This document shows positions 1-8,349 of a stretch of DNA of 64,000 bases, one piece after another. Both the position numbers and the translations under genes were made by a program. The stretch lies in the NCBI GenBank assembly GCA_025765615.1, contig JAIVFJ010000285.1, positions 1-64,000 of the forward strand, read 5' to 3'. Every line of letters begins with the position of its first letter. Position 1 is the first letter of the stretch. The stretch is from Zopfochytrium polystomum (taxonomy: Eukaryota > Chytridiomycota > Chytridiomycetes > Chytridiales > Chytridiaceae). Below the pieces are notes generated by a model. That model did no database searches. It worked only from the letters and a program-made list of their open reading frames with translations, and was not told the origin of the DNA.

Positions 1-4
1 TATT

Positions 5-9
5 GCTCC
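5..9. other. Target-site duplication, left (gctcc)
   Basis: Five bases identical to 5272-5276 on the far side of the Gypsy element. A 5-bp duplication is usual for Ty3/Gypsy integrase. Confidence 0.9.
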
Positions 10-316
10 TGTCAGAACAGGGCAGAACAGGACAAGGCAGACAAGGAACTGAGAGGAGTGATGATTGTATTGGAAACAATAATTCACTTGAGGGATGGGA
101 CAGGTCCCCCATCCCCCTTTTATACCTTTTGAGAGTGTTCCTTGTCAAGACTCCAAGAAAGTTCCAGAAAGAGCAATTAGTAATACAATGATACCAATGA
201 TACCAATGACAACAAGGCAAGTCAGGAAAGCAAAGAAGGTTCCAGAAGGTTCCAGAAGGTTCCATGAAGGAATGTTCTAGAAGGTTCCAGAGGTTTCCAG
301 AGGGTGATTCATAACA
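10..316 (-). repeat. 3' LTR of the Gypsy element
   Basis: 307-bp LTR, left copy on the top strand, running from TGTCAG to ATAACA. It matches 4918-5271 almost throughout but is shorter because it holds fewer copies of the GAAGGTTCCA-type repeat. The polypurine tract lies directly inside it at 317-331. Confidence 0.95.
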
Positions 317-331
317 TCATCTCCCCCTTTT
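317..331 (-). other. Polypurine tract of the Gypsy element
   Basis: On the transcript strand this reads as a purine run (AAAAGGGGGAGATGA) ending exactly where the 3' LTR begins with TGTTATG. This is the usual plus-strand primer position. Confidence 0.85.
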
Positions 332-508
332 AGGCCTCTTTCTGCAACTTGGTGGGGTACCTGGTCTTGAACTCGAGCAGAAGGTCTTGGCAGTGAGTGA
401 GGTTTGACTCAGGCTCCCAGGTGTTGTCAGCATCTGAGTAACCTTTCCACTTAACAAGGAACTTGAGTGTTCTTCCAAACCACTTGGCATCCAAGATTTG
501 TTCAACCC
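330..508 (-). pseudogene. Chromodomain, detached from the end of Gypsy pol
   Basis: About 60 residues with a classic chromodomain pattern: VEQILDAK, then LKFLVKWKGY and NTWEPESNL. In chromoviruses this domain is the C-terminus of integrase and directs insertion to marked chromatin. Here it lies in the +1 frame relative to pol. The pol frame ends at 502, within a few codons of where the chromodomain begins. One extra base in the three-C run at 506-508 (top strand) is enough to explain the break. It is therefore probably not translated in this copy unless a further frameshift occurs or the base is an assembly error. Confidence 0.85.
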
Positions 509-3500
509 TCAAATTCCTCTTCACCTTCTACCTCAACTGGAGGAGGAGGAGGAACAACTCTGCCTGGAATGGAATTGGCCACAAACTTCTCTAAAAGGCT
601 GACATGGAAAACTGGGTGGATCTTCATGGATGCAGGGAGATCCAGCTTGAAGGTGACTGGATTGATTTGCTCCAAGATCTTGAAAGGACCCAACTTGAGG
701 TTGTCTAGCTTGGGACTTGGTCTTTTGGTCTGCAAGTTCTTCCTCAGAAGCCAAACTTGCTGACCCACAGCAAGGTCATGGTCCATTCTGTGAGTGTTGG
801 CAAATCTTGAGGCATCTTCTTGGGCTTGCTTCAGGGTGGAGTCCAGGAAGGAGTTGATGATCTTGAGCTTATGTAAGTGTGAAGCCGCAGCAGGAGCTTG
901 GACATTGGATAGGGTCTCTTGTCCCAGAAGATCTCCTCTTGGATTGAAGCCATAGGTTGCAAAGAAAGGAGATAGCTGGGTGCTTGAGTGGAGAGAATTG
1001 TTGAGAGCAAATTCTGCCAGTGGAAGGAGGGTGGGCCAATCATCCTGTTGATAGCTGACATAGCACCTCAAATACTGCTCCAGAGTCTGGTTTGTTCTTT
1101 CTGTTTGTCCATCAGTCTGAGGGTGATAAGCAGTTGACAGTTGAGACTTGATTCCAAGGGCTGCTGTGAGTGCTTTCCAAAATTGAGATCTGAACTGTGG
1201 TCCTCTGTCACTGACGATTGACTGAGGCAGCCCATGGAGCCTGAATATGTGCTGCAAAAACAGGTCTGCTGTTCCTTGTGCATCTATATTCTCAGTGCAG
1301 GGGATGAAATGGGCCAACTTTGTCCTTCTGCAGATGACAACAAGGATAGAGTCAAATCCATGGGATGGGGGCAGTTTCACAATGAAGTCCATGGATATTG
1401 ATGACCAAGGGCTGATGGCAATTGGGAGGGGCTCCAGAAGTCCATAGGGCTTGTGTCTGCTGGATTTGTTTCTTTGACAGGTTTCACAGCTGCTGACATA
1501 GTTCTTGATGTACTTCCTCATGCCTGGCCAGTAGAAGTCTCTGGAAACAAGCTCATATGTCTTGTGCTCTCCTGGGTGTCCAGCTGTTGCTGCATCATGC
1601 CTTGTCTTGAGTATCTCAAGTTTTTCCTCTTCTTGGCTGATTTGAATCTTGTGAGGCTTGGGGTCCTTGGAAATAGCATGGGCCCACACACTGTCAGGAA
1701 GCAATGAAAGGTGTGTCTTGGATGGTGGGGTGAAACCATCTCCCCCTTCAGGTGCAAGGTCTGTTCTTCTTGACAGGGCATCAGCCACAGTGTTAAGGTG
1801 GCCAGGAGAATAGCACAGCTTAAAGTCATACTCAGAGAGCAGTTCAGCCCACCTGGCATGCCTCTGCTTGAGCAACCTCCTTGCCCTGAAGAAGGTGAGG
1901 TTCTTGTGATCCGAATAGACAGAGATGTTTTTAGAACCAGCCAAGTAGTGTCTCCAGAATTTGAATGCTTCCACAATTGCAAGCAACTCCTTGTCATGGA
2001 CTGTGTAGTTACACTCAGCACTGTTCAGCTTCCTGGAGTAATATGCCACTGGATGCAGAGGAGCAGAGGGGTCCTGAGAGCTTGGCTGGGACAGAACAGC
2101 GCCAAGGGCATAGTCTGAGGCATCAGTTTCCAAGGTGAAGGGAAGCAAGGGATCCACATGCTTAAGGAGTGGTGCACTTGTGGTTGCTGTCTTAAGAGCT
2201 AGCCAGGCTTGCTCTGCTGCTGGGGTCCATTCAAACTTGGTGGTCTTCTTGGTGAGATCAGTGAGAATCTTGGCTATGGCAGAATAGTTGGCAATGAAGG
2301 TTCTGTAGAAGTTGCAAAATCCAAGGAAGCTTTGAACATCCTTGATGGAATTTGGAGCCTTCCATTCAAGAATAGTTTGGATCTTGTCTGGTGCCATGGA
2401 GATCCCTTTGTCAGACACAATGAACCCCAAAAACTCAATGGAGGTCTTGTGGAATTCACACTTCTCCAGCTTTGCATAGAGGTGATGCTGTCTGAGTCTC
2501 TCCAAGACAGTCTTGACATGTCCCATATGGCTTGCAGTGTCAGATGAAAATACCAGGATATCATCCAGGTAGACAATGACAAAAAGGTCCAGAATATCCC
2601 TGAAGATGTCATTCATCATGCCTTGGAAAATAGCTGGAGCATTGGTAAGTCCAAAGGGCATAACCAAGTACTCAAAGTGACCGTATTTGCATCTGAAGGC
2701 AGTCTTCCATTGATCCTGGGGCTTAATTCTGACCAAATTGTAGGCACCTCTGAGGTCAATCTTGGAAAATATCCTTGCATGGCTCAGTTTGTCCAGTAAT
2801 TCAGAGATGAGAGGCAGTGGATAGCGGTTCTTGACTGTCATCTCATTGAGATCTCTGTAGTCCACACAGGGTCTCAGTCCCCCATCCTTCTTCTTGACAA
2901 AAAAGATGGGAGCTCCAGCTGGTGACTTGGAAGGTTGGATGAATCCCTTGTTCAGCATTTCTTCAATGTATTCTTGGAGGGCCTTGGCTTCTGGTGGAGA
3001 GAGGTGGTACAGTGGCTTGAAAGGTGGGCTGCAAGTTTCATCCTTGAGTGGGATTTCACAGTCATAAGGCCTCTGAGCTGGTAGCAGGTCTGCCTTGGTC
3101 TTGGAAAACACATCAGCATAAGGGAGATATTCTTTTGGTAGCTTGGATGCCAGCAAAAGGTCTGATGGGTCCAGGTTGTTGTGCTCCTCAGCAGTGGGGC
3201 TTGAATTCTTGACTGGGAACTGTGATTCTTGAATCTTTGACTGAGAGTTCTGTTCTTGGCAAAGACTGTGAGCTGTGGAACTTGAATCTTGAATGTCGAC
3301 TGTGAACTGTGGTACTTGAATCTTTGACTGTGGGTTCTGTGAACAAGAGTCATGGCCATGACTGTGAGCTCTATGAGCTCTACTTGAATCTTGACTGTGA
3401 ACTGTGAACTGTGGAACTTGAGTCTTGGCTGGCTGTGAATCTTGAATCAAGGGCTTGAGAGCATGAGACTTGGGGGCTTGACTTGAGTTTTGGGTGACTG

Positions 3501-4038
3501 TTCCGATTGGTGGAGGTTGGACTTGACCAGTGACCCAATCAATGGCAGGGTTCTGGGCTTGCAGCCATGGTAATCCCAGGATGACAGAGAATGTGGGTGA
3601 GCCAAGATCCAAGACTTCCAGATTGACCATGGATGGTGGAAAGTCTTGGATGTGGAGGTTTAGCTTGGTTTCATGGCTGATTTCCTTGAACAGAGCATGA
3701 TTGGCAAAGTGGACCTTGAGGGGTGTGGATTTCTTGATCGTAGGAATGGCACAAGACTTGGCAAGGGTGGCATCAATGATGTTGCAGGATGATCCCGAGT
3801 CTATAAGGGCCTTGGTTGTGATGGTTGACTTGGGTGAGAGTTGAATCTTGACATCCATGGTGAGTTGGTGGCGCTTGGAATCTGAGGTGTTTGTGGTGCT
3901 GGTGGTGGTGATGAAACAGGGGCAGCTTGGAGGAGGGTCCAGGGAATTGCCCCTCAGTGAGCCTGGACCTGGGAGTTTGGGTGCTTCTTCCTTGGGCAGT
4001 CCTTGACAGCATGCTCCTTGGAGCCACAGTAGAAACAC
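502..4038 (-). CDS. pol: Gypsy Pol polyprotein: protease, RT, RNase H, integrase
   Basis: About 1178 residues, expressed by -1 frameshifting from gag rather than from its own start. Order: aspartic protease with the DSG triad near residue 80; a low-complexity linker with repeated KIQVPQFTV/QDSS units; reverse transcriptase with VDYRDLN, MPFGLTNAP and the catalytic YLDD; RNase H beginning TLETDASDYALGAVL; integrase with an HHCC zinc finger (GHPG, CETCQRN) and the D, D, E catalytic residues in SMDFIV, SDRGPQF and GQTERTNQ; then a GPY/F-like module (KLGPFKILEQINP). All catalytic residues I checked are present. The frame ends just before the chromodomain because of a single-base shift near 506-508. 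Apart from that the coding region is open throughout. Confidence 0.95.
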   Translation of the reverse strand: MFLLWLQGACCQGLPKEEAPKLPGPGSLRGNSLDPPPSCPCFITTTSTTNTSDSKRHQLTMDVKIQLSPKSTITTKALIDSGSSCNIIDATLAKSCAIPTIKKSTPLKVHFANHALFKEISHETKLNLHIQDFPPSMVNLEVLDLGSPTFSVILGLPWLQAQNPAIDWVTGQVQPPPIGTVTQNSSQAPKSHALKPLIQDSQPAKTQVPQFTVHSQDSSRAHRAHSHGHDSCSQNPQSKIQVPQFTVDIQDSSSTAHSLCQEQNSQSKIQESQFPVKNSSPTAEEHNNLDPSDLLLASKLPKEYLPYADVFSKTKADLLPAQRPYDCEIPLKDETCSPPFKPLYHLSPPEAKALQEYIEEMLNKGFIQPSKSPAGAPIFFVKKKDGGLRPCVDYRDLNEMTVKNRYPLPLISELLDKLSHARIFSKIDLRGAYNLVRIKPQDQWKTAFRCKYGHFEYLVMPFGLTNAPAIFQGMMNDIFRDILDLFVIVYLDDILVFSSDTASHMGHVKTVLERLRQHHLYAKLEKCEFHKTSIEFLGFIVSDKGISMAPDKIQTILEWKAPNSIKDVQSFLGFCNFYRTFIANYSAIAKILTDLTKKTTKFEWTPAAEQAWLALKTATTSAPLLKHVDPLLPFTLETDASDYALGAVLSQPSSQDPSAPLHPVAYYSRKLNSAECNYTVHDKELLAIVEAFKFWRHYLAGSKNISVYSDHKNLTFFRARRLLKQRHARWAELLSEYDFKLCYSPGHLNTVADALSRRTDLAPEGGDGFTPPSKTHLSLLPDSVWAHAISKDPKPHKIQISQEEEKLEILKTRHDAATAGHPGEHKTYELVSRDFYWPGMRKYIKNYVSSCETCQRNKSSRHKPYGLLEPLPIAISPWSSISMDFIVKLPPSHGFDSILVVICRRTKLAHFIPCTENIDAQGTADLFLQHIFRLHGLPQSIVSDRGPQFRSQFWKALTAALGIKSQLSTAYHPQTDGQTERTNQTLEQYLRCYVSYQQDDWPTLLPLAEFALNNSLHSSTQLSPFFATYGFNPRGDLLGQETLSNVQAPAAASHLHKLKIINSFLDSTLKQAQEDASRFANTHRMDHDLAVGQQVWLLRKNLQTKRPSPKLDNLKLGPFKILEQINPVTFKLDLPASMKIHPVFHVSLLEKFVANSIPGRVVPPPPPVEVEGEEEFEG

Positions 4039-4877
4039 AGTCCCTGCTGGGCCCTCCTTGTTTTCTCCTCTTGGCTCAGAGGACCCTTAGGAAGTGTCTC
4101 AACTGCATCCACTTGCATGGGTTCAGGAACTGTAAGAGCTTGAGGGACTGGGGTAGGTCTTGATGTAGTTCCTACTTGTCTTTGCTTCAGCCTCTTGGAG
4201 TAGAGTCTGTTGTCAATCTTGATGGCAAGGAGAATGTACTCTTCCAAGGTCTCAGGGATGTGCAGAGACTGGGAGAGCATGTCTTGGATGGACTCATGGA
4301 GACCATCATGGTACAGCTCCATCAGAGCTGCATCATTGTATCCAGAGTCTCTGGCTAGTTGCTTGAATTGGTTGGTGTAGGCCACACAAGATTGCTTTCC
4401 TTGCTTGATATGCTTGAGCTTGGATCTTGCTGTCCAAGATGCGTAGGGGTCACCAAAGGTAGCTTCCAGCCCCTCCCAGAGCTCTTGCAGGGTGGTGGGT
4501 GTGCTTGGGAGAGATCTGTACCATGATTGAGCTTGACCAGACAGGAGGGTGCTTGTGAAAAGAACCTTGACTTGCTCACTGGGAAATCTTGAAGGTTGGA
4601 GAAGGATGACATTCTCCACAGTGGCCATGAAGTTCCTAAGGTCTTTGGCCAGCCCAGTGAACTTGTCAGGGCTGGGAACCTTGGGCTCTCTTGCTTGGTT
4701 GGCTTGAGGCAGGGGAAGAGCTTGATGTTCTTGTTGGTGAAGTTGTTGTTGAAGCTGGTGCTGCTGGTGAAGGACTTGTTCTTGAAGTTGGTGTGTCTGT
4801 CTTGAGAGGGCTTGTAATTGGTCCATCAAGGCTTGGAAGGCAGTTGCATCAGGGAAGGTGTTGTTTGGGTCAGACAT
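3954..4877 (-). CDS. gag: Gypsy Gag with CCHC zinc knuckle
   Basis: 307 residues starting at the first ATG, 28 nt inside the primer-binding site. The N-terminal third is rich in Gln (QLQEQVLHQQHQLQQ), followed by a capsid-like helical region (WYRSLPSTPTTLQELW). A zinc knuckle, CFYCGSKEHAVKDC, lies close to the C-terminus and fits CX2CX4HX4C. It forms the virus-like particle and binds element RNA (family knowledge). It overlaps the pol frame by 85 nt, in the relation expected for -1 frameshifting. The frame is intact. Confidence 0.93.
   Translation of the reverse strand: MSDPNNTFPDATAFQALMDQLQALSRQTHQLQEQVLHQQHQLQQQLHQQEHQALPLPQANQAREPKVPSPDKFTGLAKDLRNFMATVENVILLQPSRFPSEQVKVLFTSTLLSGQAQSWYRSLPSTPTTLQELWEGLEATFGDPYASWTARSKLKHIKQGKQSCVAYTNQFKQLARDSGYNDAALMELYHDGLHESIQDMLSQSLHIPETLEEYILLAIKIDNRLYSKRLKQRQVGTTSRPTPVPQALTVPEPMQVDAVETLPKGPLSQEEKTRRAQQGLCFYCGSKEHAVKDCPRKKHPNSQVQAH
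3975..3981 (-). promoter_or_regulatory. Candidate -1 ribosomal frameshift heptamer C CCA AAC
   Basis: On the transcript the gag codons ..CAC CCA AAC.. contain CCCAAAC in the exact X XXY YYZ register of gag, seven codons before the gag stop. A one-base backward slip enters the pol frame, which continues open from that point. Confidence 0.7.
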
Positions 4878-4904
4878 GATGGCAGAGAGTAGTAGGAGAG
4901 GGTG

Positions 4905-4915
4905 AAGTGAATTAT
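4905..4915 (-). other. Self-complementary primer-binding site (Tf1-like)
   Basis: Two bases inside the 5' LTR. The transcript-sense sequence ATAATTCACTT is a perfect 11-nt reverse complement of AAGTGAATTAT at 4998-4988 in the LTR, where transcription is expected to begin. This is the arrangement of Tf1, which primes reverse transcription with its own mRNA 5' end instead of a tRNA. I saw no obvious tRNA 3'-end complement (TGG...) here. Confidence 0.75.
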
Positions 4916-5026
4916 GATGTCAGGAACAGGGCAGAACAGGACAAGGCAGACAAGGAACTGAGAGGAGTGATGATTGTATTGGAAACAATAATTCACTTGA
5001 GGGATGGGACAGGTACCCCCATCCCC

Positions 5027-5034
5027 CTTTTATA
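5027..5034 (-). promoter_or_regulatory. TATA box of the LTR promoter
   Basis: TATAAAAG on the transcript strand, about 33-36 nt upstream of the AAGTGAATTAT segment that would be the RNA 5' end if the self-priming model is right. The left LTR has the same box. Confidence 0.7.
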
Positions 5035-5065
5035 CCTTTTGAGAGTCTTCCTTGTCAAGACTCAA

Positions 5066-5257
5066 AGAAAGTTCCAGAAAGAGCAATTAGTAATACAATG
5101 ATACCAATGATACCAATGACAACAAGACAAGTCAGGAAAGCAAAGAAGGTTCCAGAAGGTTCCACAAGGTTCCATGAAGGAATGTTCTAGAAGGTTCCAG
5201 AAGGTTCCAGAAGGTTCCATGAAGGAATGTTCTAGAAGGTTCCAGAGGTTTCCAGAG
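5066..5257 (-). promoter_or_regulatory. Heat-shock-element array in the LTR U3
   Basis: Alternating GAA and TTC pentamers in the nGAAnnTTCn phase recognised by heat-shock factor. There is one three-unit site at 5066-5080 (GAAagTTCcaGAAa) and a dense run from about 5144 to 5257 built from GAAGGTTCCA units. The array lies upstream of the TATA box in transcript orientation. The left LTR has the same array in shorter form (about 234-303). HSF binding is inferred from the motif only. Confidence 0.65.
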
Positions 5258-5271
5258 GGTGATTCATAACA

Positions 5272-5276
5272 GCTCC
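5272..5276. other. Target-site duplication, right (gctcc)
   Basis: Matches 5-9 and closes the Gypsy insertion. The inverted-repeat element begins one base further on. Confidence 0.9.
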
Positions 5277-5277
5277 C

Positions 5278-5485
5278 GGTTCTTTAGTTTCCAAGGCGTT
5301 ATCAAAGTGTATTTGCAGCTAACCCGTCTTTATTATTGGGCCTGCTTTTACTACTTTCGTCTTAACAGTTTCCGTTGCGCCAGGGTTTTCTCAACATATT
5401 TTCTTTTTCAGTGACAAACAGAGACTGCCCAACTGCCTAGGGAGGGGGTGCCTGACAGGCCGTACCCCAAGCCTGCCTAATTTAT
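5278..5485 (+). repeat. Left arm of inverted repeat
   Basis: Pairs with 6677-6884 in inverse orientation. Shared landmarks include AACAGTTTCCGTTG, CAGGGTTTTCTCAACATATT and GTGCCTGACAGG. Confidence 0.85.
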
Positions 5486-6676
5486 TATTTATTTTTGGCA
5501 CTTGTACATACATGCATAGGGTTGGGGGGACTTAGAGCATTTGTGGTGGATGCTCCAAGTCAGGGGGGTTGACTTGTCAATTTTCTCTCTCTCTGTTTTT
5601 GGGCCATTTCTCTTTTTCCTTTTTTCTTCAATCTGATTTCTGTCCATTGGCACCAATACAGAGTCCCTTCAAATCCATCTGGCTTGCAAGGTGAGGGTAG
5701 TGAGAGATGGTACACACCCGGGTGTGTACATGGTCCCTTCGTGGGGCTCCTCTTAAGGGGCCGTGGGTGGGGAATGCAGCTGGCCCCACCAGCGACTGTG
5801 TGACATTGCCGGCTCTGTGTTGGAGTGAGGATCCCTGGTGCTTGCCCGCCGCGATGACAGTGGTGGTGGTGGTGACGACGATGGCATCGTTGTCCCCGAC
5901 CTTCCCGTCCCCGCAAGGGTGTTGGTGGCTGCGCCCGGTGCAGCCCCCGACACCTGAGAGTTCGATCTACAAGCGCCTGCCTCGGTCCTATTGCTGTGAG
6001 GGTGAGATGTGTGAGTATGAGTGCGATGCGATAAAGCCTGTTGGTCGAGTGATCGTGCTGACGCAGCCTGGCGGAGTGCGTGTACGATCGCAGGTGTTTC
6101 CGCGTGCGAGTTCCCTGCTGGCGACCTTCCAACCCCTACATAGTCAACTCCCTTCTCTCTCTCCCCCCCGTCGCTGGCGACAACGAGGGCTCCCACAGCA
6201 CCGTCTGCGACGAGGGGCGCTGGGTCGCGCCCTGTCCGTCCCGTCGCTATTAACCGCTCCTGTTGTATTTGAGATTAGGTTCCTGAGATAAAAACCCCCG
6301 TTTCCCTCTTCTCTCTCTTTATTCTGCGGTTGTGTTGCTCCCTCAGGAGTGCCCTTCCGTTTCCCATCGCATTGGCCCGCGGCCACGCGAGTAATCGGTG
6401 CTCCAGCACCGATCCTTCAGAGGATTGTCCCTCTGAATGTTCATTCTTTGTGTTTGAGACCCCTGTTAGACAGATCAGTAGGGATACTTCGTGGACTAGG
6501 CAGGTAGTAGGGTTGAAACACCCCCCTAGACAACAGCCCAATAAGTTAGTTTTAGCCTATTATTTGCTTTCCCTCACTCTAGGGCCCAGATCCCAGGGTC
6601 AAAGGAGTGAGTATAGTCTCACAAACCCCCTTATTGAAATCTCTTGTAGCTCCCGCTGTAGGCCTTACAGCAGGGA

Positions 6677-6884
6677 ATAAATTTGGCGGGCTTGGGGTAC
6701 AGCCTGTCAGGCACCCCATCCCTGGGCAGTTGGGCTGTCTCTGTTAGTCACCGAAAAAGAAAATATGTTGAGAAAACCCTGGCACAACGGAAACTGTTAA
6801 GACAAAAGTAGTAATAGAAGGCCCAATAGTAAAGACAGGTTATCTGCAAATACACTTTGATAACACCTTGGAAACTAAAGAACC
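6677..6884 (-). repeat. Right arm of inverted repeat
   Basis: Inverse copy of 5278-5485. It ends exactly at the TG of the neighbouring Copia LTR. Confidence 0.85.
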
Positions 6885-7112
6885 TGAAAGAATTTGCTAT
6901 GTTGGCTGATTAATGGATTGGGCTGCTGTGGAGTACACTACTGAAGGTGGTGGTGGTGGGAGGTTGATCTTGGCTTCTGTCAGTCTTGTGTTTGTCTTAT
7001 ACAAAACTGTTACAAGGACCATCACTTGCAAAATGCTTCAAGTCATCCTTGCAGAACAGTATCAGGTCAAAGCTCCTGCACACTGCTTACACCAAAAGAC
7101 CCAAAACTAACA
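6885..7112 (-). repeat. Copia 3' LTR, copy A
   Basis: 228 bp from TGAAAG to CTAACA. It is nearly identical to 56968-57196 and recognisably related to 59487-59732. The purine tract AGGGGGGAG (minus strand) sits directly inside it at 7113-7121, confirming the element's orientation. Confidence 0.88.
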
Positions 7113-7373
7113 CTCCCCCCTAAGCTGTGGGCAGGAGCAAAGGCCGGCACAGAGGAAAACCTTAAGCCGTAGTCAACTTAAGGAAACTGTACACCAGAAA
7201 AAGAAGAATCACAAAAAGGTATGACTGGCCATCGGATGGCAGAACAGAAAGGACAGACCACACTAACAAAAATGGATGGGGGCACATATTGAACTTCAGA
7301 GGTGAAAGAAAATGAGTCAAAGTAATTAAAAAGAACAAAGAAGAAAACAGCTTCACAGATAAGAAAAAATGAA

Positions 7374-8349
7374 TCAGAGGAAAGAGAAGAAACAAAGACC
7401 AGTGCGACTCAGATGGTATTCACTGAGAGCAGCTGAGAGAGATTTTGTCATATAGTCTGCAGGCTGTTCTCCTCCAGCAATCCATTCAAGCCGTACAACC
7501 TTTTTTTCCACAAGTTCTTGAATATAATGATACTTTACCATGATATGCTTTGACCGATTGGTGTAAAGATCATTTGAACTGAGGTTGATCACACCGCTGT
7601 TGTCAGTGTAGATGACAAGTGGAGTTGGAGACGGAAGTTGAAGTGCTGAGTAGAGTTGGGATAGTGCCTTAAGTTCTAGTCCCAGTTCAGACACAGCTAC
7701 ATATTCAGCTTCCTGCGGTGACAGCATGACAGTACTGCTCTGAACAGATGTCCAACTAATAGCTGTTCCTCCAAATAGAACATAGTAGCCAGGCTGTGAT
7801 TTCCCATTATTACCGTTGAGATATTCGAGAACCAGAATAAGGATCTTCATTTGTTGCTCGCTAGGATCCTCAGCGTCGGAGTAACCAGCTATATCGTTGA
7901 GATATTTGAGAACCCGAAGAAGGATCTTCTTGTGTTGCTTGCTGGGATCCTTGCTGAAGGCACCAAGGTATGAAACTACTGGGGCAAGGTCTGGTCGCAT
8001 GTGTGTTGCAAGGTAGTTGATGCCACCAAGGATTGCCTGGTACAGTCTCTGGTCTGGAGCTGCTTGGTCAATCCCACGTGGCTGAAGATTGAGAATACTG
8101 GGAAGGGCAGTTACTGCAGTGCAGTTGTTGATAATGTTGGCATGGCATTGAAGTAAATCCTTGATATAGGCTTTCTGGTGCAAGAAGATTCTGTTGTGGC
8201 AGTGTTCCAGTTGCATATTGAGGATGGTTTCATTGCAAAAAGCAAATATTGTTAACTTAGGTTGTGGTGTGGATGATGAGTCAATCTGACAAAAGAGGAT
8301 GCAGTTGTCCCAGAACATTGCATGACTTTCCTGACAACTGTTTGATTTA
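7374..8349 (-). pseudogene. Copia pol remnant, copy A (RT end and RNase H)
   Basis: The frame reads as the C-terminal third of a Ty1/Copia Pol, with RPDLAPVVSYLGAFSKDPS, the RNase H blocks SPQEAEYVAVSELG and VIYTDNSGVINLSSND, and the tail EWIAGGEQPADYMTKSL. The part before RNase H is scrambled: the segment around KILLRVLKYLN occurs twice (KILILVLEYLN) and the normal GYSDAAHG block is broken. Protease, integrase and the YVDD half of RT are missing. Similarity to copy B stops near 8349, where unrelated LRR sequence begins. A dead copy. Confidence 0.85.

Larger units (their letters stand above)
10..5271 (-). mobile_element. Complete Ty3/Gypsy chromovirus (LTR retrotransposon)
   Basis: A full-length element of 5262 bp on the minus strand. 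Both LTRs begin TG and end CA, and a 5-bp duplication, gctcc, flanks it at 5-9 and 5272-5276. Inside, in transcript order, are a self-priming site, gag, a -1 frameshift site, pol (protease, RT, RNase H, integrase), a chromodomain in another frame and a polypurine tract. The LTRs differ by about six substitutions or small indels plus one roughly 47-bp repeat expansion, so insertion is fairly recent. Chromodomain after integrase plus self-priming place it near the Tf1/sushi-type chromoviruses (family knowledge). A single-base break between integrase and chromodomain may make this copy defective. Confidence 0.95.
4918..5271 (-). repeat. 5' LTR of the Gypsy element
   Basis: 354-bp LTR holding the promoter. 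In transcript order: ATAACA end with heat-shock-type repeats, TATA box at 5034-5027, inferred start near 4998, then R/U5 to the TGTCAG end. It is longer than the 3' LTR owing to one extra block of the GAAGGTTCC repeat. Confidence 0.95.
5278..6884. mobile_element. Element with about 200-bp terminal inverted repeats
   Basis: 1607 bp bounded by long imperfect inverted repeats. The ends read GGTTCTTTAG inward on both sides, and the arms remain alignable for about 200 bp at roughly 85-90% by eye. The 1.2-kb interior is GC-richer and has overlapping open frames on both strands but nothing I recognise as a transposase or recombinase, so it is probably non-autonomous. The Gypsy element abuts the left end and a Copia LTR abuts the right end, which hides any target duplication. 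A foldback-type or DIRS-like derivative is an alternative. Confidence 0.7.

Noticed and set aside
5560..6291. Overlapping 147-194-codon frames inside the inverted-repeat element
   Set aside because: No transposase or recombinase motif, opposite strands open together, and low-complexity composition.
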